59,762 bases of DNA. Source: Corynebacterium sp. (lineage in GTDB: Bacteria > Actinomycetota > Actinomycetes > Mycobacteriales > Mycobacteriaceae). Made by a program: the position numbers and the translations under genes. Positions 1 to 9,012 of this stretch are shown here, piece by piece. Every line of letters starts with the position of its first letter. Within the stretch, counting starts at the first letter, position 1. The notes beneath the pieces are model-generated. The model was not told the origin of the DNA. It was given only the letters and a program-made list of their open reading frames with translations, and made no database searches. The stretch is taken from assembly GCF_030535495.1 (NCBI RefSeq), contig NZ_JAUNRW010000003.1, positions 1 to 59,762 of the forward strand, read 5' to 3'.

Positions 1-1
1 G

Positions 2-55
2 GTGCGTGAGTTCCTCGTCTCCAACCTCGTGGTGGTGCTGCGGAAACGGGGCTGA
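2..55 (+). CDS. C-terminal fragment of an unidentified gene entering from the left edge
   Basis: An open frame from the window edge ends at TGA (53-55) and reads VREFLVSNLVVVLRKRG at its C-terminus. Only 17 codons are visible, so neither family nor function can be called. It would be convergent with pck. The short hydrophobic run followed by a basic tail resembles the end of a membrane protein, but that is only an impression. A real gene is likely but not proven. Confidence 0.3.
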   Translation: MREFLVSNLVVVLRKRG

Positions 56-197
56 AGCTATGTCATTGACAGAAGCCTCCGGTACTGACTGCAGATAGTT
101 TGCAATGACAGGGACGTTCCTTCCCAGAGATCGAAGAGTCGAGGCCGTTGCCCCGCACAGAATCTTCATTCACGATTCCTGATTGCGAATGCCGACC

Positions 198-224
198 CTT
201 CATTGCAAGTGTTTTGCAATGAAG
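198..224. repeat. Perfect 11-bp inverted repeat containing TTGCAATGA
   Basis: CTTCATTGCAA (198-208) and TTGCAATGAAG (214-224) are exact inverted copies around a 5-nt loop. A third TTTGCAATGA copy lies near 98-107, and TGTCATTG (61-68) is inverted relative to CAATGACA (103-110). The stem is AT-rich and has no T-run after it, so it looks more like an operator or a mobile remnant than a terminator. It sits between the end of the left-edge gene and the end of pck. Confidence 0.5.
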
Positions 225-269
225 ATTCACAATGAGGCTCTCGCCTTTTGACATGACCGGAAGACAAGT

Positions 270-305
270 CCACCCCCCAGGGACCAAGGTCAACCTGGGG
301 GGTGG
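270..305 (-). terminator. Rho-independent-like terminator of pck
   Basis: A perfect 12-bp GC-rich stem (270-281 with 294-305) and a 12-nt loop lie just past the pck stop codon. On the minus strand the stem is followed by a modest T-containing tail (TTGTCTT). It may also stop the convergent gene from the left edge. Confidence 0.7.
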
Positions 306-322
306 AAGTTACTCAGCGGGGC

Positions 323-2149
323 CTACTTGTGAGCCTCGATGCGCTCCTTGAGCTTACCCAGCTGCTCGTGCACCTCGGTGGGAACACGCGGGCCGAGGAA
401 GGCGAGGTACTCCTCGTCGTCGGCGACGTCGCGGGCCCAGTCGGCGGACGGTGCGGTCAGAGCCTCCTGGACGTCCTCGAGCGGGGTGTCCAGACCGGTG
501 AGGTCCAGGTCCTCGACGCGGGCGGTCTGACCGGCGACGGTCTCCTCGGCGCCGACCTTGCCCTCGATGCGCTCGACGACCCACTTGAGTACGCGGGCGT
601 TGTCACCGAAGCCCGGCCACAGGAAGCGGCCGTCCTCGCCGCGGCGGAACCAGTTGACCAGGAAGATCTCCGGCATGCGGTCGCCGCCGTCCTTGCCCAT
701 GTCGATCCAGTGCTGCAGGTAGTCACCGGCGTTGTAGCCCATGAACGGCAGCATGGCCATCGGGTCGTGGCGCAGGGAGCCGACCTTGGCCTCGGCGGAG
801 GCGGCGGTCTGGCCGGAGGCCAGGGTGGCGCCGATGAAGGTGCCGTGCTCCCAGTCGTAGGCCTGGGTGACCAGCGGGACGGTGTCGGCGCGGCGGCCAC
901 CGAAGAGGATGGCGTCGATCTTGACACCCTTGGGGTCGTTGTACTCCGGTGCGGCGACCGGGCACTGCTCGATGGCGACGCAGTAGCGGGAGTTCGGGTG
1001 CGCGGCGTTGGTGCCGGACTCCGGGGTCCACTCGTTGCCCAGCCAGTCGATGAGGTGGGCCGGCTTGTCGCCGTCCATGCCCTCCCACCAGACGTCACCG
1101 TCGTCGGTCAGTGCGACGTTGGTGAACAGGGTGTTACCCGGCTCCATGGTCTCCATGGCGATCGGGTTGGAGGCGTAGTTGGTGCCCGGGGCGACGCCGA
1201 AGAAACCGTTCTCCGGGTTGACGGCGTAGAGGCCGTCCTCGCGCAGCTTGAGCCAGGCGATGTCGTCACCGACGACCTCGGCGGACCAGCCCTCGATGGT
1301 CGGGGTGATCATGGCGAGGTTGGTCTTACCGCAGGCGGACGGGAAGGCGGCGGCGATGTTGTAGCTCTTGCCCTCCGGGGAGTTGAGCTTGAGGATGAGC
1401 ATGTGCTCGGCCATCCAGCCCTCTTCCTTGGCCATGACGGAGGCGATACGCAGGGCGTAGCACTTCTTGGCCAGGATGGCGTTGCCGCCGTAACCGGAGC
1501 CGTAGGACCAGATCTCCTTGGTCTCCGGGAAGTGGGTGATGTACTTGGTGTCGTTGCACGGCCACGGCACATCCTCCTCGCCCGGCTCCAGCGGGGCGCC
1601 GACGGAGTGGAGGGCGTGGACGAAGTCACCGTCGGTGCCGATCTTCTCCAGGGCCTCCGCGCCCATACGGGTCATGATGCGCATGGAGAGCACCACGTAG
1701 GCGGAGTCGGTGAGCTGGACACCCAGCTTGGGGTCCTCGTCGGTGATGGGGCCCATGCAGAAGGGGACGACGTACATGGTGCGGCCCTTCATGGCGCCGC
1801 GGAAGACCTCGGTCATCTCCTTCTTCATCTCGGCCGGGTCGGCCCAGTTGTTGGTGACGCCGGCGTCCTCCTCCTTCTCGGAGCAGATGAAGGTGCGGGA
1901 CTCCACGCGGGCGACATCGTCCGGGTTGGAGCGGGCGAGGAAGCTGTTGGGGCGCTTCTCCTCGTTGAGCTTGATGAGGGTGCCTGCCTCGACCAGTTCC
2001 GCGGTGAGACGGTCCCACTCCTCCTGAGAGCCGTCGGCGAAGACGACGTTCTCCGGCTGGAACAGCTCCACTGCCTCTGCGATCCAGGAGAGGAGCTTCT
2101 CGTTATCGGTCGGGGCCGGGCCGACGAGGCCCTTGATCTCGGTGGTCAT
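323..2149 (-). CDS. pck: Phosphoenolpyruvate carboxykinase (GTP)
   Basis: Converts oxaloacetate plus GTP to phosphoenolpyruvate and CO2 in the cytosol; the gluconeogenic entry step at the PEP-pyruvate-oxaloacetate node. The 608-aa product has the length expected of GTP-type PEPCK. The nucleotide-binding loop [14 protein letters not shown] lies near residues 267-280, and the substrate-binding region with [10 protein letters not shown] near 215-224. The ATG at 2149 is preceded by AGGAGA at good spacing. Monocistronic, with its own terminator at 270-305. Identity is secure from motif and overall sequence. Regulation is not shown directly; the upstream region has a TGTGAC half-site that would suit a GlxR-type regulator only weakly. 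Confidence 0.97.
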   Translation of the reverse strand: MTTEIKGLVGPAPTDNEKLLSWIAEAVELFQPENVVFADGSQEEWDRLTAELVEAGTLIKLNEEKRPNSFLARSNPDDVARVESRTFICSEKEEDAGVTNNWADPAEMKKEMTEVFRGAMKGRTMYVVPFCMGPITDEDPKLGVQLTDSAYVVLSMRIMTRMGAEALEKIGTDGDFVHALHSVGAPLEPGEEDVPWPCNDTKYITHFPETKEIWSYGSGYGGNAILAKKCYALRIASVMAKEEGWMAEHMLILKLNSPEGKSYNIAAAFPSACGKTNLAMITPTIEGWSAEVVGDDIAWLKLREDGLYAVNPENGFFGVAPGTNYASNPIAMETMEPGNTLFTNVALTDDGDVWWEGMDGDKPAHLIDWLGNEWTPESGTNAAHPNSRYCVAIEQCPVAAPEYNDPKGVKIDAILFGGRRADTVPLVTQAYDWEHGTFIGATLASGQTAASAEAKVGSLRHDPMAMLPFMGYNAGDYLQHWIDMGKDGGDRMPEIFLVNWFRRGEDGRFLWPGFGDNARVLKWVVERIEGKVGAEETVAGQTARVEDLDLTGLDTPLEDVQEALTAPSADWARDVADDEEYLAFLGPRVPTEVHEQLGKLKERIEAHK

Positions 2150-2246
2150 ATGTTCTCCTGACGTTGCGGCAGAGTTTCCTCTTTACAGGTTATCCATTAA
2201 ATCGCGGTTGCGGCGGGCTGACCGGTTAAGCGAGAAGTGTCACATG
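2150..2246 (-). promoter_or_regulatory. pck upstream region
   Basis: These 97 bases separate pck from the downstream end of the next leftward gene and must carry the pck promoter. On the minus strand there is an AT-rich segment (GATTTAATGGATAACC) that could supply a -10, a TGACATGTGACAC element, and the AGGAGA ribosome binding site. Exact -35 and -10 positions are not clear by eye. Confidence 0.45.
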
Positions 2247-2639
2247 TCATAACCAGCCCTTTTCACCGTGTTCGATCCAGTGCCACCCGGCCTTTTCCAG
2301 GGATGTCCCGGGGTTTCCCGCCCCACTTTCGGGGGTGGTATCGTCCGCCAAACCCCACGACAGGGGTGTTACGGCAGGCGCCACTTCGGGGTCAGGTACA
2401 GCCAGTCCCCAGGCTGCGCGGTGCGGATCGGTGGTGAACACGTCCACTCCCCCATCGGCGTGGACCGAGGAGATGTGGTCGATGATGCCGTCGCCGTCGA
2501 GGTCCGCGTAGACGGTCATCCCCTCCGCATCCGCGAGGGTGACGGCGTCCCCCGGCTCACCCTCCAGGTGGAACTGGTCATCACCGAGCTCCAGGCGCAG
2601 ATCCCCCGACCCAGCGAGGGCCTCCAGTCCATGCAACAT
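2247..2639 (-). CDS. DUF6802-like small protein with an EF-hand-like Asp loop
   Basis: A 130-aa protein starting MLHGLEALAG. Its ATG overlaps the TGA of the upstream gene (TGATG), so the two genes are translationally coupled. The middle contains DLDGDGIIDH (about residues 47-56), an Asp/Gly-rich loop like a calcium-binding dockerin or EF-hand half-site, followed by a predicted strand-rich region. This layout (small acidic protein, repeated beta-type segments, DLDGDG loop) matches what I know of the actinobacterial DUF6802 family; function is unknown. The long upstream extension of this frame is ignored because it overlaps the 359-aa gene. Confidence 0.75.
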   Translation of the reverse strand: MLHGLEALAGSGDLRLELGDDQFHLEGEPGDAVTLADAEGMTVYADLDGDGIIDHISSVHADGGVDVFTTDPHRAAWGLAVPDPEVAPAVTPLSWGLADDTTPESGAGNPGTSLEKAGWHWIEHGEKGWL

Positions 2640-3718
2640 CACAGTTCCTCCGAAACTTGTCGTCGTAGCCAGGCGGCAGGGGCGCTGGGGCGGGTGCGCA
2701 GGCGGGCGGTCTCCTCGCGGAGCCAGGCCCGCCGTGCTTCTCGACGCCCCGTCCACCACCGCATCCCGCCCACCGTCACCGCCGCCGCCACGCCCACGGC
2801 AGGCGCGGTCTGCGCGGCCGCCAGCCCCGCCACCGCGCCCAGAGCCACGGCCTGGGCGGTGACCTCCCAGAAGACCGGTGGGCTCCCCGGGGTCACCGGG
2901 CGGCGCCGCTCCAGGTGATCGGCTGCCCGCAGCCAGGTCCCGGGGCGGGGCTCGGGCACGGCGACCGGGCGCCGCAGGGCGGACCACACGGCGTCGAGCT
3001 CGGACTGCCCGGACCGCAGGACCTGGCCGGGCACATCGGCCGGCAGCGGCGCGGTCGACACGAGGCGCCCGCAGCGGCGGGCCGCATCGCGCAGGGTGGG
3101 GTGATCGGCGGCGTTCCAGCCCCCGGGCGGGGCGACGGCCAGGACCACATCCACGTGGGGGTCGTTGACCACCTCGCATCCCGGCAGCTCAACCACCGGG
3201 GAACCGGGGCCGATCACCGCCACGCGGGGCACCCCACGCGCGGGAAGATCGGGACCGGCGATGGCAAGCAACTCGCCTGCCACGGCGGGGTGCCGGGAGG
3301 CCAGGGCGCGGAGCTCGCCGGCGAGGAGGCGGGAGCGAGCGTCGATAAGCGGCAGTTCGGGGCACCGGGCAGGAAGTTCCGGGACAACCAGAATGACCTG
3401 CGGCCCCGCCGCGATCCGCGAGCGCAGCGCGGCGGTGAGCGGGCCGGGGTGGATGAGCACCACGATGTCCGCGCCCGGAGTGAGCACCGGCCAACGGACG
3501 CAGACCTCCCGCACGGGCCAGCCGGGCAGCGGGACCGGGCCGTCGAGGGTGCAGGCGCCCACGCGCGGCGGGCCGGTGAGTTCGAGCAGGATCCGCCGCA
3601 GGGCCAGGCCCACCGGGCAGCCGAAATCCCGCTCCTGCGCCCAGTCCGCGGCGCGGATGAACATCTCCGGAGTCTCCACCGGCCCTCCCCCCGTGTCGTC
3701 AGGCTCATCCTCACCCAC
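2639..3718 (-). CDS. Conserved hypothetical protein with two C-terminal membrane segments
   Basis: 359 aa from a GTG start at 3718; a later start at the Met near residue 19 is also possible. The first 250 residues are soluble-looking and Gly/Pro/Arg-rich. Near residues 280-315 there are one or two hydrophobic segments (VTAQAVALGAVAGLAAAQ and AVGVAAAVTVGG), then an Arg-rich cytoplasmic-type tail. I recognise no catalytic motif. It is the first gene of a two-gene unit with the DUF6802-like gene and is divergent from trmB, sharing the 67-bp region 3719-3785. Function unknown. Confidence 0.7.
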   Translation of the reverse strand: MGEDEPDDTGGGPVETPEMFIRAADWAQERDFGCPVGLALRRILLELTGPPRVGACTLDGPVPLPGWPVREVCVRWPVLTPGADIVVLIHPGPLTAALRSRIAAGPQVILVVPELPARCPELPLIDARSRLLAGELRALASRHPAVAGELLAIAGPDLPARGVPRVAVIGPGSPVVELPGCEVVNDPHVDVVLAVAPPGGWNAADHPTLRDAARRCGRLVSTAPLPADVPGQVLRSGQSELDAVWSALRRPVAVPEPRPGTWLRAADHLERRRPVTPGSPPVFWEVTAQAVALGAVAGLAAAQTAPAVGVAAAVTVGGMRWWTGRREARRAWLREETARLRTRPSAPAAWLRRQVSEEL

Positions 3719-3785
3719 GCGTTCCCGGCGCGCAACCGGGGCCGGAAAATTGAAGTTTGCCCACGACAGGGGGAGAATATGAACG

Positions 3786-4565
3786 ATGACTATTTCTGAT
3801 TTTTCCGATGACCAGCGCCCCCTCGGCGACCTCCCGGCCGGCCGGCCCCTGCAGACCGATTTCGGTGATGACGGCCGCGACTACCCGCGCCTGGGAGCGG
3901 TGAGTTTCCGCCGCGGCACGCTCACCGACAACCAGGAGAAACTCTGGGAGGAGAACTGGCCGCGCCTGGGACGTGTGCTGGCCGACGAGCGCCTCGACCT
4001 GGAGGAGTGGTTCGGCCGCGAGGCCCCGACGATCCTCGAGATCGGTTCGGGCACCGGCACCTCCACGGCCGCGATGGCCCCGCTGGAGGCCGACACGAAC
4101 ATCATCGCCGTGGAGCTGTACAAGCCGGGCCTGGCGAAACTGCTCGGTGCGGTGGTGCGCGGCGGCATCGACAACATCCGCATGGTGCGTGGCGACGGCG
4201 TGGAGGTCCTGGCCCGCATGCTGCCCGAGGCCTCCCTCGACGGGGTCCGCATCTTCTTCCCGGACCCGTGGCCGAAGGCCCGCCACCACAAGCGGCGGAT
4301 CATCCAGACCGGCACGCTGCACCTCATCGCCACCCGCCTCAAGCCGGGCGGCGTCCTCCACGTGGCCACCGACCACGCCGGTTACGCCGAGTGGATCACC
4401 GAGCTCGTTCACACCGAGCCGCTGCTGGAGTACCGGGGCTGGCCGTGGCCGGAGTGCCCACAGTTGGTCGACCGCCAGGTGATCACCAAGTTCGAGGGCA
4501 AGGGCCTGGACAAGGACCACACCATCACCGAATTCCTGTGGCAGCGCACCGCCGAAAATTCCTGA
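3786..4565 (+). CDS. trmB: tRNA (guanine-N7-)-methyltransferase
   Basis: Transfers methyl from S-adenosylmethionine to N7 of guanosine 46 in the tRNA variable loop. The 259-aa protein has the SAM-binding motif [11 protein letters not shown] (about 84-94), the acidic VEL after strand 2 (109-111) and the family signature [15 protein letters not shown] (157-171). The C-terminal TKFEGKG segment is also typical. The start is the ATG at 3786, with GGGGGAG about 10 nt upstream. An ATG six bases earlier opens only a six-codon frame and was not chosen. The next gene follows after 33 nt in the same direction. Confidence 0.95.
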   Translation: MTISDFSDDQRPLGDLPAGRPLQTDFGDDGRDYPRLGAVSFRRGTLTDNQEKLWEENWPRLGRVLADERLDLEEWFGREAPTILEIGSGTGTSTAAMAPLEADTNIIAVELYKPGLAKLLGAVVRGGIDNIRMVRGDGVEVLARMLPEASLDGVRIFFPDPWPKARHHKRRIIQTGTLHLIATRLKPGGVLHVATDHAGYAEWITELVHTEPLLEYRGWPWPECPQLVDRQVITKFEGKGLDKDHTITEFLWQRTAENS

Positions 4566-4598
4566 TTTCTTCTGCATAAAACCGAAAAGAGTTTTCCC

Positions 4599-5276
4599 GT
4601 GAGCGATCTTCACGAATCCACCCACCAGTACGGCGCCCAGGAGGCACCCGGGCCGGAGAACCTGCTTCTCGTCTGGGACGCCCCCAACCTGGACATGGGA
4701 TTGGGTGCCATCCTCGGCGGGCGCCCGACCGCCGCCTACCGCCCGCGTTTCGACGCCATCGGCCGCTGGATGCTGGCCCGCGCCGGCAAGCTCTCCCATG
4801 AGACCGGCAGCCGCGTGGAGGCCGAGGCCACCGTGTTCACCAACGTCACCCCGGGCGGCGCGGATGTCATCCGCCCCTGGGTGGAGGCGTTGCGCAACGT
4901 CGGTTTCGCCGTCTTCGCCAAGCCGAAGACCGACGAGGACTCCGACGTCGACCCGGACATGCTGGCGCACATCCGGCGTCGGCACGCGGAAGGGGTGCTG
5001 CGCGGGCTGGTCGTCGCCTCCGCTGACGGGCAGAACTTCAAGGAGACCATCGACGAACTCATCGCCGAGGGGCTGCCCGTCACCGTCATCGGCTTCCACG
5101 AGCACGCCTCGTGGGCGGTGGCCTCGGAGACGATCGAGTTCATCGACCTCGAGGAGATCACCGGTGTCTTCCGGGAGCCGCTGCCGCGCATCAGCCTCGA
5201 CCAGCTTCCCGACGAAGGCGCCTGGCTCCAGCCCTTCCGTCCGCTGTCAGCACTGCTCGCCGGCCGCAACCACTAG
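4599..5276 (+). CDS. NYN-domain protein (PIN-like nuclease fold)
   Basis: 225 aa from a GTG start. The N-terminal part carries LLLVWDAPNLDMG (about 22-34), the NYN/LabA first-strand motif with Asp27, Asn30 and Asp32. Later conserved acidic positions lie in KTDEDSDVDPDM and VVASADGQNF. NYN proteins share the PIN/FLAP nuclease fold and are thought to act in RNA processing; substrate here is unknown. It lies between trmB and the mmpL gene (8 nt before the latter), so co-transcription with the transporter is likely although no functional link is obvious. Confidence 0.85.
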   Translation: MSDLHESTHQYGAQEAPGPENLLLVWDAPNLDMGLGAILGGRPTAAYRPRFDAIGRWMLARAGKLSHETGSRVEAEATVFTNVTPGGADVIRPWVEALRNVGFAVFAKPKTDEDSDVDPDMLAHIRRRHAEGVLRGLVVASADGQNFKETIDELIAEGLPVTVIGFHEHASWAVASETIEFIDLEEITGVFREPLPRISLDQLPDEGAWLQPFRPLSALLAGRNH

Positions 5277-5284
5277 GAGGGCCC

Positions 5285-7621
5285 ATGTTCGAGAAGTGGG
5301 GACATTTCTCCTACCGGCACCGCCGCCTGGTGCCGCTCATCGTCATCGCCGCCATCCTGGCGGTGTACGCCATCTTCGGCACCCAGCTGGGCAACCGGAT
5401 GAGCCAGGAGGGCTGGGACGACCCCGGCTCCAGCTCGACGGCCGCCGCCCACATCGAGCAGGACGTCTTCGGTCGCGACAACTCCGGCGACGTCATCCTG
5501 CTCTTCGAGTCCGCGGACGGGCGCCCGCTCAATGACCCGGCGACGTTCGGGGCGCTGGCCTCGCACCTGGAGTCCCTGCAGGAGCAGTACCCGGACGAGA
5601 TCATGCACGTCACCAGCTACTTCGACACGCGCAACGCGCAGCTGATCAACGAGGACGGCACCCGGGCCTTCGCCGCGATCGGGCTGCGTGGTGACGGCGA
5701 ACAGACACTCCGCGATTTCCGGGCCATCGAGGACTCCCTCGTCGACGATTCCCTGCCCGCCGAGATCCGGGTCGCCGGCGCGACCGCTGTCGCCGATTCC
5801 CTCGACGACGGCATGGCCGGGGACATCGTCCGCGCGGAGGTCATCGCCCTGCCGGTGGTGGCCGTGCTATTGCTGTTCGTCTTCGGCTCCGCCGTCGCCG
5901 CCCTCATGCCGCTCATCGTGGGCATCCTCTCCATCGCCGGTTCCCTCGGCGTGCTCTCGGTCCTCGCCGGGCTCACCCAGGTCAATGTGTTCGCCCAGTC
6001 CGTGGTCACCCTCCTGGGCCTGGGCCTGGCCATCGACTACGGCCTGTTCATGGTCTCCCGTTTCCGCGAGGAGCTGGACAAGGGGGCATCCGTGCCCGAT
6101 GCCGTGGGCACGACGACGGCCACCGCCGGCAAGACGGTGGTGTTCTCGGCGGCGATGGTGGCGGTCGCCCTCTCCGGCCTGCTGGTCTTCCCGCAGGCCT
6201 TCCTCAAGTCGGTGGCCTACGGCGCGATCTCGGCGGTCGGCCTGGCCGCCCTGCTGTCGGTGACGGTGCTGCCCGCCCTGTTCGGCATGCTGGGCCGCAA
6301 CATCGACAAGTGGACCGTCCGGCGCACCAAGCGCACCGCCCGCCGCCTGGAGGACACCGTCTGGTTCCGCCTCCCGGGCTGGGCCATGAAGCACGCCAAG
6401 CTGGTCACCGTCGCCGTCGCGGGTCTGCTCATCGCGCTCACCCTGCCACTGGCGGGTGTGAAGTTCGGCGGCATCAACGAGACCTACCTTCCGCCGAGCA
6501 ACGACGTCCGCGTCGCGCAGGACGACTTCAACGACACCTTCCCCGCCTTCCGCACCGAGCCGGTGAAGCTGGTGGTCACCGACGCCACCGATCAGCAGCT
6601 GGTGGACATCTTCGTGCAGCTGCGCGACATCGAGGGCCTCAGCTCCCAGTTCACCCCGGACCACGGCACGGTCGACGGCACCACGGTGCTCTCCGCCGGT
6701 ATCCAGGACCGCGACCTCAACAGCTCGGTCGTCGATCAGCTGCGTGCCATCGACGTCCCCGAGGGGGCGAACGTCCACATCGGCGGCACCCCGGCGATGG
6801 AGATCGAGTCCATCGAGGCGCTCATGGAGAAGCTGCCGTGGATGGCGCTCTACATCGTGGTGGCCACGTTCATCCTCATGGCGCTGGTGTTCGGCTCGCT
6901 CATCCTGCCGGCGAAGGCGATCATCATGACCGTCCTGGGCCTCGGCGCCACCCTGGGCATTCTCACCGCCATGTTCGTCGGCGGTGTCGGCGCCGACCTG
7001 TTCAACTTCACGCCCGGCCCGCTCATGTCACCGGTGCTGGTGCTCATCGTGGCCATCGTCTACGGCCTGTCCACAGACTACGAGGTCTTCCTCGTCTCCC
7101 GCATGGTCGAGGCCCGGGACAGAGGCAGATCGACGGACGACGCCATCCGCTACGGCACGGCCCAGACCGGGTCGATCATCACGGCGGCCGCCCTCATCAT
7201 GATCGTCGTGGCCGGAGCCTTCGGCTTCTCCGAAATCGTCATGATGAAGTACATCGCCTTCGGCATGATCTTCGCCCTGGCCATCGACGCCACCATCATC
7301 CGCATGATGCTCGTCCCCGCGGTCATGCACCTGCTGCGCGAGGACAACTGGTGGGCCCCGCGCTTCATCAAACGCGCCTACGAGAAGATGGGCCACAGCG
7401 AGGAGCTGCCGCCGGTACCCGCCCCCGCCCCGACCCCGGCGACACCGGAGCCCGAGGTGGGCGAGGAGGTGCTGCTTAACGACGCCGCCGTCCTCGCCGA
7501 CGACGAGGAGGCCGCCCGCGGCGGCCGCACCACCGCGGAGGATGAGGAGCTCATTCCTTTCGCGGAGCTCATGGCCCGTCTCGAGGCCGACCGGAACGGC
7601 CCCCGCCAGCTGGGACGCTGA
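5285..7621 (+). CDS. cmpL1: MmpL-family RND transporter, CmpL1-like (trehalose monomycolate export)
   Basis: 778 aa from ATG 5285, with AGGAGG immediately upstream; the longer open frame before it overlaps the NYN gene. Layout is typical of MmpL: TM1 near residues 14-32, a periplasmic domain, a five-helix block, a second TM (about 385-405), a second periplasmic domain and a final five-helix block. The proton-relay Asp-Tyr pairs are visible as AIDYGLFMVSRFREE in the first half and STDYEVFLVSRM in the second. The cytoplasmic tail is Pro/Glu-rich. MmpL3/CmpL1 proteins flip trehalose monomycolate to the periplasm, which fits the pks13 cluster next door. Assignment to CmpL1 rather than another paralogue rests on position. 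Confidence 0.88.
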   Translation: MFEKWGHFSYRHRRLVPLIVIAAILAVYAIFGTQLGNRMSQEGWDDPGSSSTAAAHIEQDVFGRDNSGDVILLFESADGRPLNDPATFGALASHLESLQEQYPDEIMHVTSYFDTRNAQLINEDGTRAFAAIGLRGDGEQTLRDFRAIEDSLVDDSLPAEIRVAGATAVADSLDDGMAGDIVRAEVIALPVVAVLLLFVFGSAVAALMPLIVGILSIAGSLGVLSVLAGLTQVNVFAQSVVTLLGLGLAIDYGLFMVSRFREELDKGASVPDAVGTTTATAGKTVVFSAAMVAVALSGLLVFPQAFLKSVAYGAISAVGLAALLSVTVLPALFGMLGRNIDKWTVRRTKRTARRLEDTVWFRLPGWAMKHAKLVTVAVAGLLIALTLPLAGVKFGGINETYLPPSNDVRVAQDDFNDTFPAFRTEPVKLVVTDATDQQLVDIFVQLRDIEGLSSQFTPDHGTVDGTTVLSAGIQDRDLNSSVVDQLRAIDVPEGANVHIGGTPAMEIESIEALMEKLPWMALYIVVATFILMALVFGSLILPAKAIIMTVLGLGATLGILTAMFVGGVGADLFNFTPGPLMSPVLVLIVAIVYGLSTDYEVFLVSRMVEARDRGRSTDDAIRYGTAQTGSIITAAALIMIVVAGAFGFSEIVMMKYIAFGMIFALAIDATIIRMMLVPAVMHLLREDNWWAPRFIKRAYEKMGHSEELPPVPAPAPTPATPEPEVGEEVLLNDAAVLADDEEAARGGRTTAEDEELIPFAELMARLEADRNGPRQLGR

Positions 7622-7623
7622 GC

Positions 7624-8595
7624 ATGTGGCGCTGGGTGCGCTGGCTGGCCCCGCTGGTGGTGCTCATCATCCTGGGGCTGATGTTCCGGGACCAGATGCC
7701 GTTCATCGGCGACGGCGTCCGCCGGCTGCGCGACGCCTCCCCGTGGGCGGTGGTGGCCGCCGTGGCCTGTGCCCTCGTCTCCATCGTGGCGATGGCCGAG
7801 GTCATGCGCCTGCTGCTGGGCTCCGGCGGCACCCACGTCCCGCTGCGCGACACCACCGCCATCACGCTGGCCTCCAACTCCTGGTCGACGTCGCTGCCCG
7901 GGGGCCCGGCGTTCTCGGCGGTACTCACCTATCAGGTGCAGCGCTCCTGGGGTGCCAGCCGCCTGCTGTGCGGCTGGTTCTTCGTGCTCAGCTCCGCGGT
8001 GTCCACGATGTGGCTCGTGGTCATCGGAGTGGCCGGCGTCTTCTTCCTCGGCGCCGACGTCAACGTCTTTTCCCTCCTGCTCACCCTGGCGCTCATGACG
8101 GCGCTGTCCTGGGCGCTGTGGTGGGCCGCCAACCACCCCGCCACCCTGGAACGCTGGGCCCGGCAGCTGCTGACACGGCTGTCACCGGACAAGGTCGAGG
8201 CGGTGGTGGATCAGATCCACCAGCTCGAGACCGTACGGCTCAACCGAAGGCGCTTCGCCCTGGTGGCCGGCTGGTCACTGCTCAACCGCGCGGCCGACGT
8301 GCTCACCCTGTTCCTGTGCGTCTGGGCCGTGACGGATTCCGCGCCGGCCGTGGCGGGGGTGCTGCTGGCCTACACCACGGCGAAAATCGCGGGATCCGCC
8401 CAGGTGACCCCGGGCGGGCTGGGGACGGTGGAGGCGGCGATCATCGCCGTCCTCGTCGCCGCCGGTCTCACCGCCGTCGACGCCACCGGCGCAGCCCTGG
8501 TCTACCGCCTCGTCTCCTTCGCGCTCATCACCGCCGTCGGGTGGGTGGTCTACTTCCTCCACTACGCGCGCAGAGGTGTCCACGCCAGGGGTTAG
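7624..8595 (+). CDS. YbhN/UPF0104-type flippase-like membrane protein
   Basis: 323 aa, with about eight hydrophobic segments starting at residues 8-20. It matches the lysylphosphatidylglycerol-synthase transmembrane (YbhN, TIGR00374-like) family: the conserved SLPGGPAFS-type loop lies near residue 90, and GSAQVTPGGLGTVEA near 258-272. Family members are often proposed to move lipids or lipid-linked sugars. It starts 2 nt after the MmpL stop, so it is probably co-translated, suggesting a role with trehalose monomycolate or another envelope lipid; this is inference only. Confidence 0.85.
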   Translation: MWRWVRWLAPLVVLIILGLMFRDQMPFIGDGVRRLRDASPWAVVAAVACALVSIVAMAEVMRLLLGSGGTHVPLRDTTAITLASNSWSTSLPGGPAFSAVLTYQVQRSWGASRLLCGWFFVLSSAVSTMWLVVIGVAGVFFLGADVNVFSLLLTLALMTALSWALWWAANHPATLERWARQLLTRLSPDKVEAVVDQIHQLETVRLNRRRFALVAGWSLLNRAADVLTLFLCVWAVTDSAPAVAGVLLAYTTAKIAGSAQVTPGGLGTVEAAIIAVLVAAGLTAVDATGAALVYRLVSFALITAVGWVVYFLHYARRGVHARG

Positions 8596-8598
8596 GCT
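8593..8598 (+). promoter_or_regulatory. -10 hexamer TAGGCT made from the preceding stop codon
   Basis: TAGGCT begins with the TAG stop of the YbhN-type gene and lies exactly 7 nt before the ATG at 8606, the spacing expected for a leaderless transcript starting at A of ATG. GGAGGG in the spacer ends only 1 nt before the ATG, too close to act well as a Shine-Dalgarno. Confidence 0.5.
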
Positions 8599-8605
8599 GG
8601 AGGGC

Positions 8606-8986
8606 ATGAACCGCTCCACCGCTCTGCTGGCCGACGTCGTCGCCATCGCCGCCTTCGCTCTCTTCGCCCGCATCGCGCACCAGACCGATGACATGCCGTT
8701 GAACGTCCAGGGGTGGCTGTCCACCTGGTGGCCGTTCCTCCTGGGCGTGCTGGTGTCCTGGGGGCTCATCGTCGGTCTGAAGCTCGACGGCCACCGGGTG
8801 TTCCCGGCCGGGATCATGACGTGGGCGGTCACCGTCGTCGTGGGTCTGGGCATCTGGGCAGTGCGCAACGGCGCACTCCCCCACTGGTCCTTCATCCTCG
8901 TCGCCACCCTCATGTCCGGCCTGCTGCTGCTCGGCTGGCGCGGGCTCGCCCGGTGGTCCCGACATGCAAAAACCGCCTCCCCGTGA
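8606..8986 (+). CDS. DUF3054 membrane protein
   Basis: 126 aa from ATG 8606; a GTG at 8576 in frame is an alternative that would overlap the previous gene. The N-terminus MNRSTALLADVVAIAAFALF and the following ARIAHQTDD fit the DUF3054 family, with four predicted helices in the first 110 residues. Function unknown. The stop codon TGA (8984-8986) lies inside the loop of the terminator hairpin at 8972-8998. Confidence 0.8.
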   Translation: MNRSTALLADVVAIAAFALFARIAHQTDDMPLNVQGWLSTWWPFLLGVLVSWGLIVGLKLDGHRVFPAGIMTWAVTVVVGLGIWAVRNGALPHWSFILVATLMSGLLLLGWRGLARWSRHAKTASP

Positions 8987-8998
8987 CGGGGAGGCGGT
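8972..8998. terminator. Bidirectional terminator between DUF3054 and the 29-aa gene
   Basis: Perfect 11-bp stem ACCGCCTCCCC (8972-8982) with GGGGAGGCGGT (8988-8998). On the minus strand it is followed directly by TTTTTGC, a strong intrinsic terminator for the 29-aa gene. On the plus strand the tail is poor, but the hairpin ends the mmpL operon. Confidence 0.85.
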
Positions 8999-9012
8999 GA
9001 CTGCACGACAGT

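Noticed and set aside
198..224. Inverted repeat as a transcription terminator
   Set aside because: AT-rich stem, no T-run on either side, and a better terminator lies at 270-305.
302..2161. 619-codon open frame opposite pck
   Set aside because: Mirror frame of pck with biased composition and no motif.
3780..3800. Six-codon leader peptide before trmB
   Set aside because: The frame ATG...TGA overlaps the trmB start and encodes MNDDYF with no run of one regulatory amino acid; it is probably chance.
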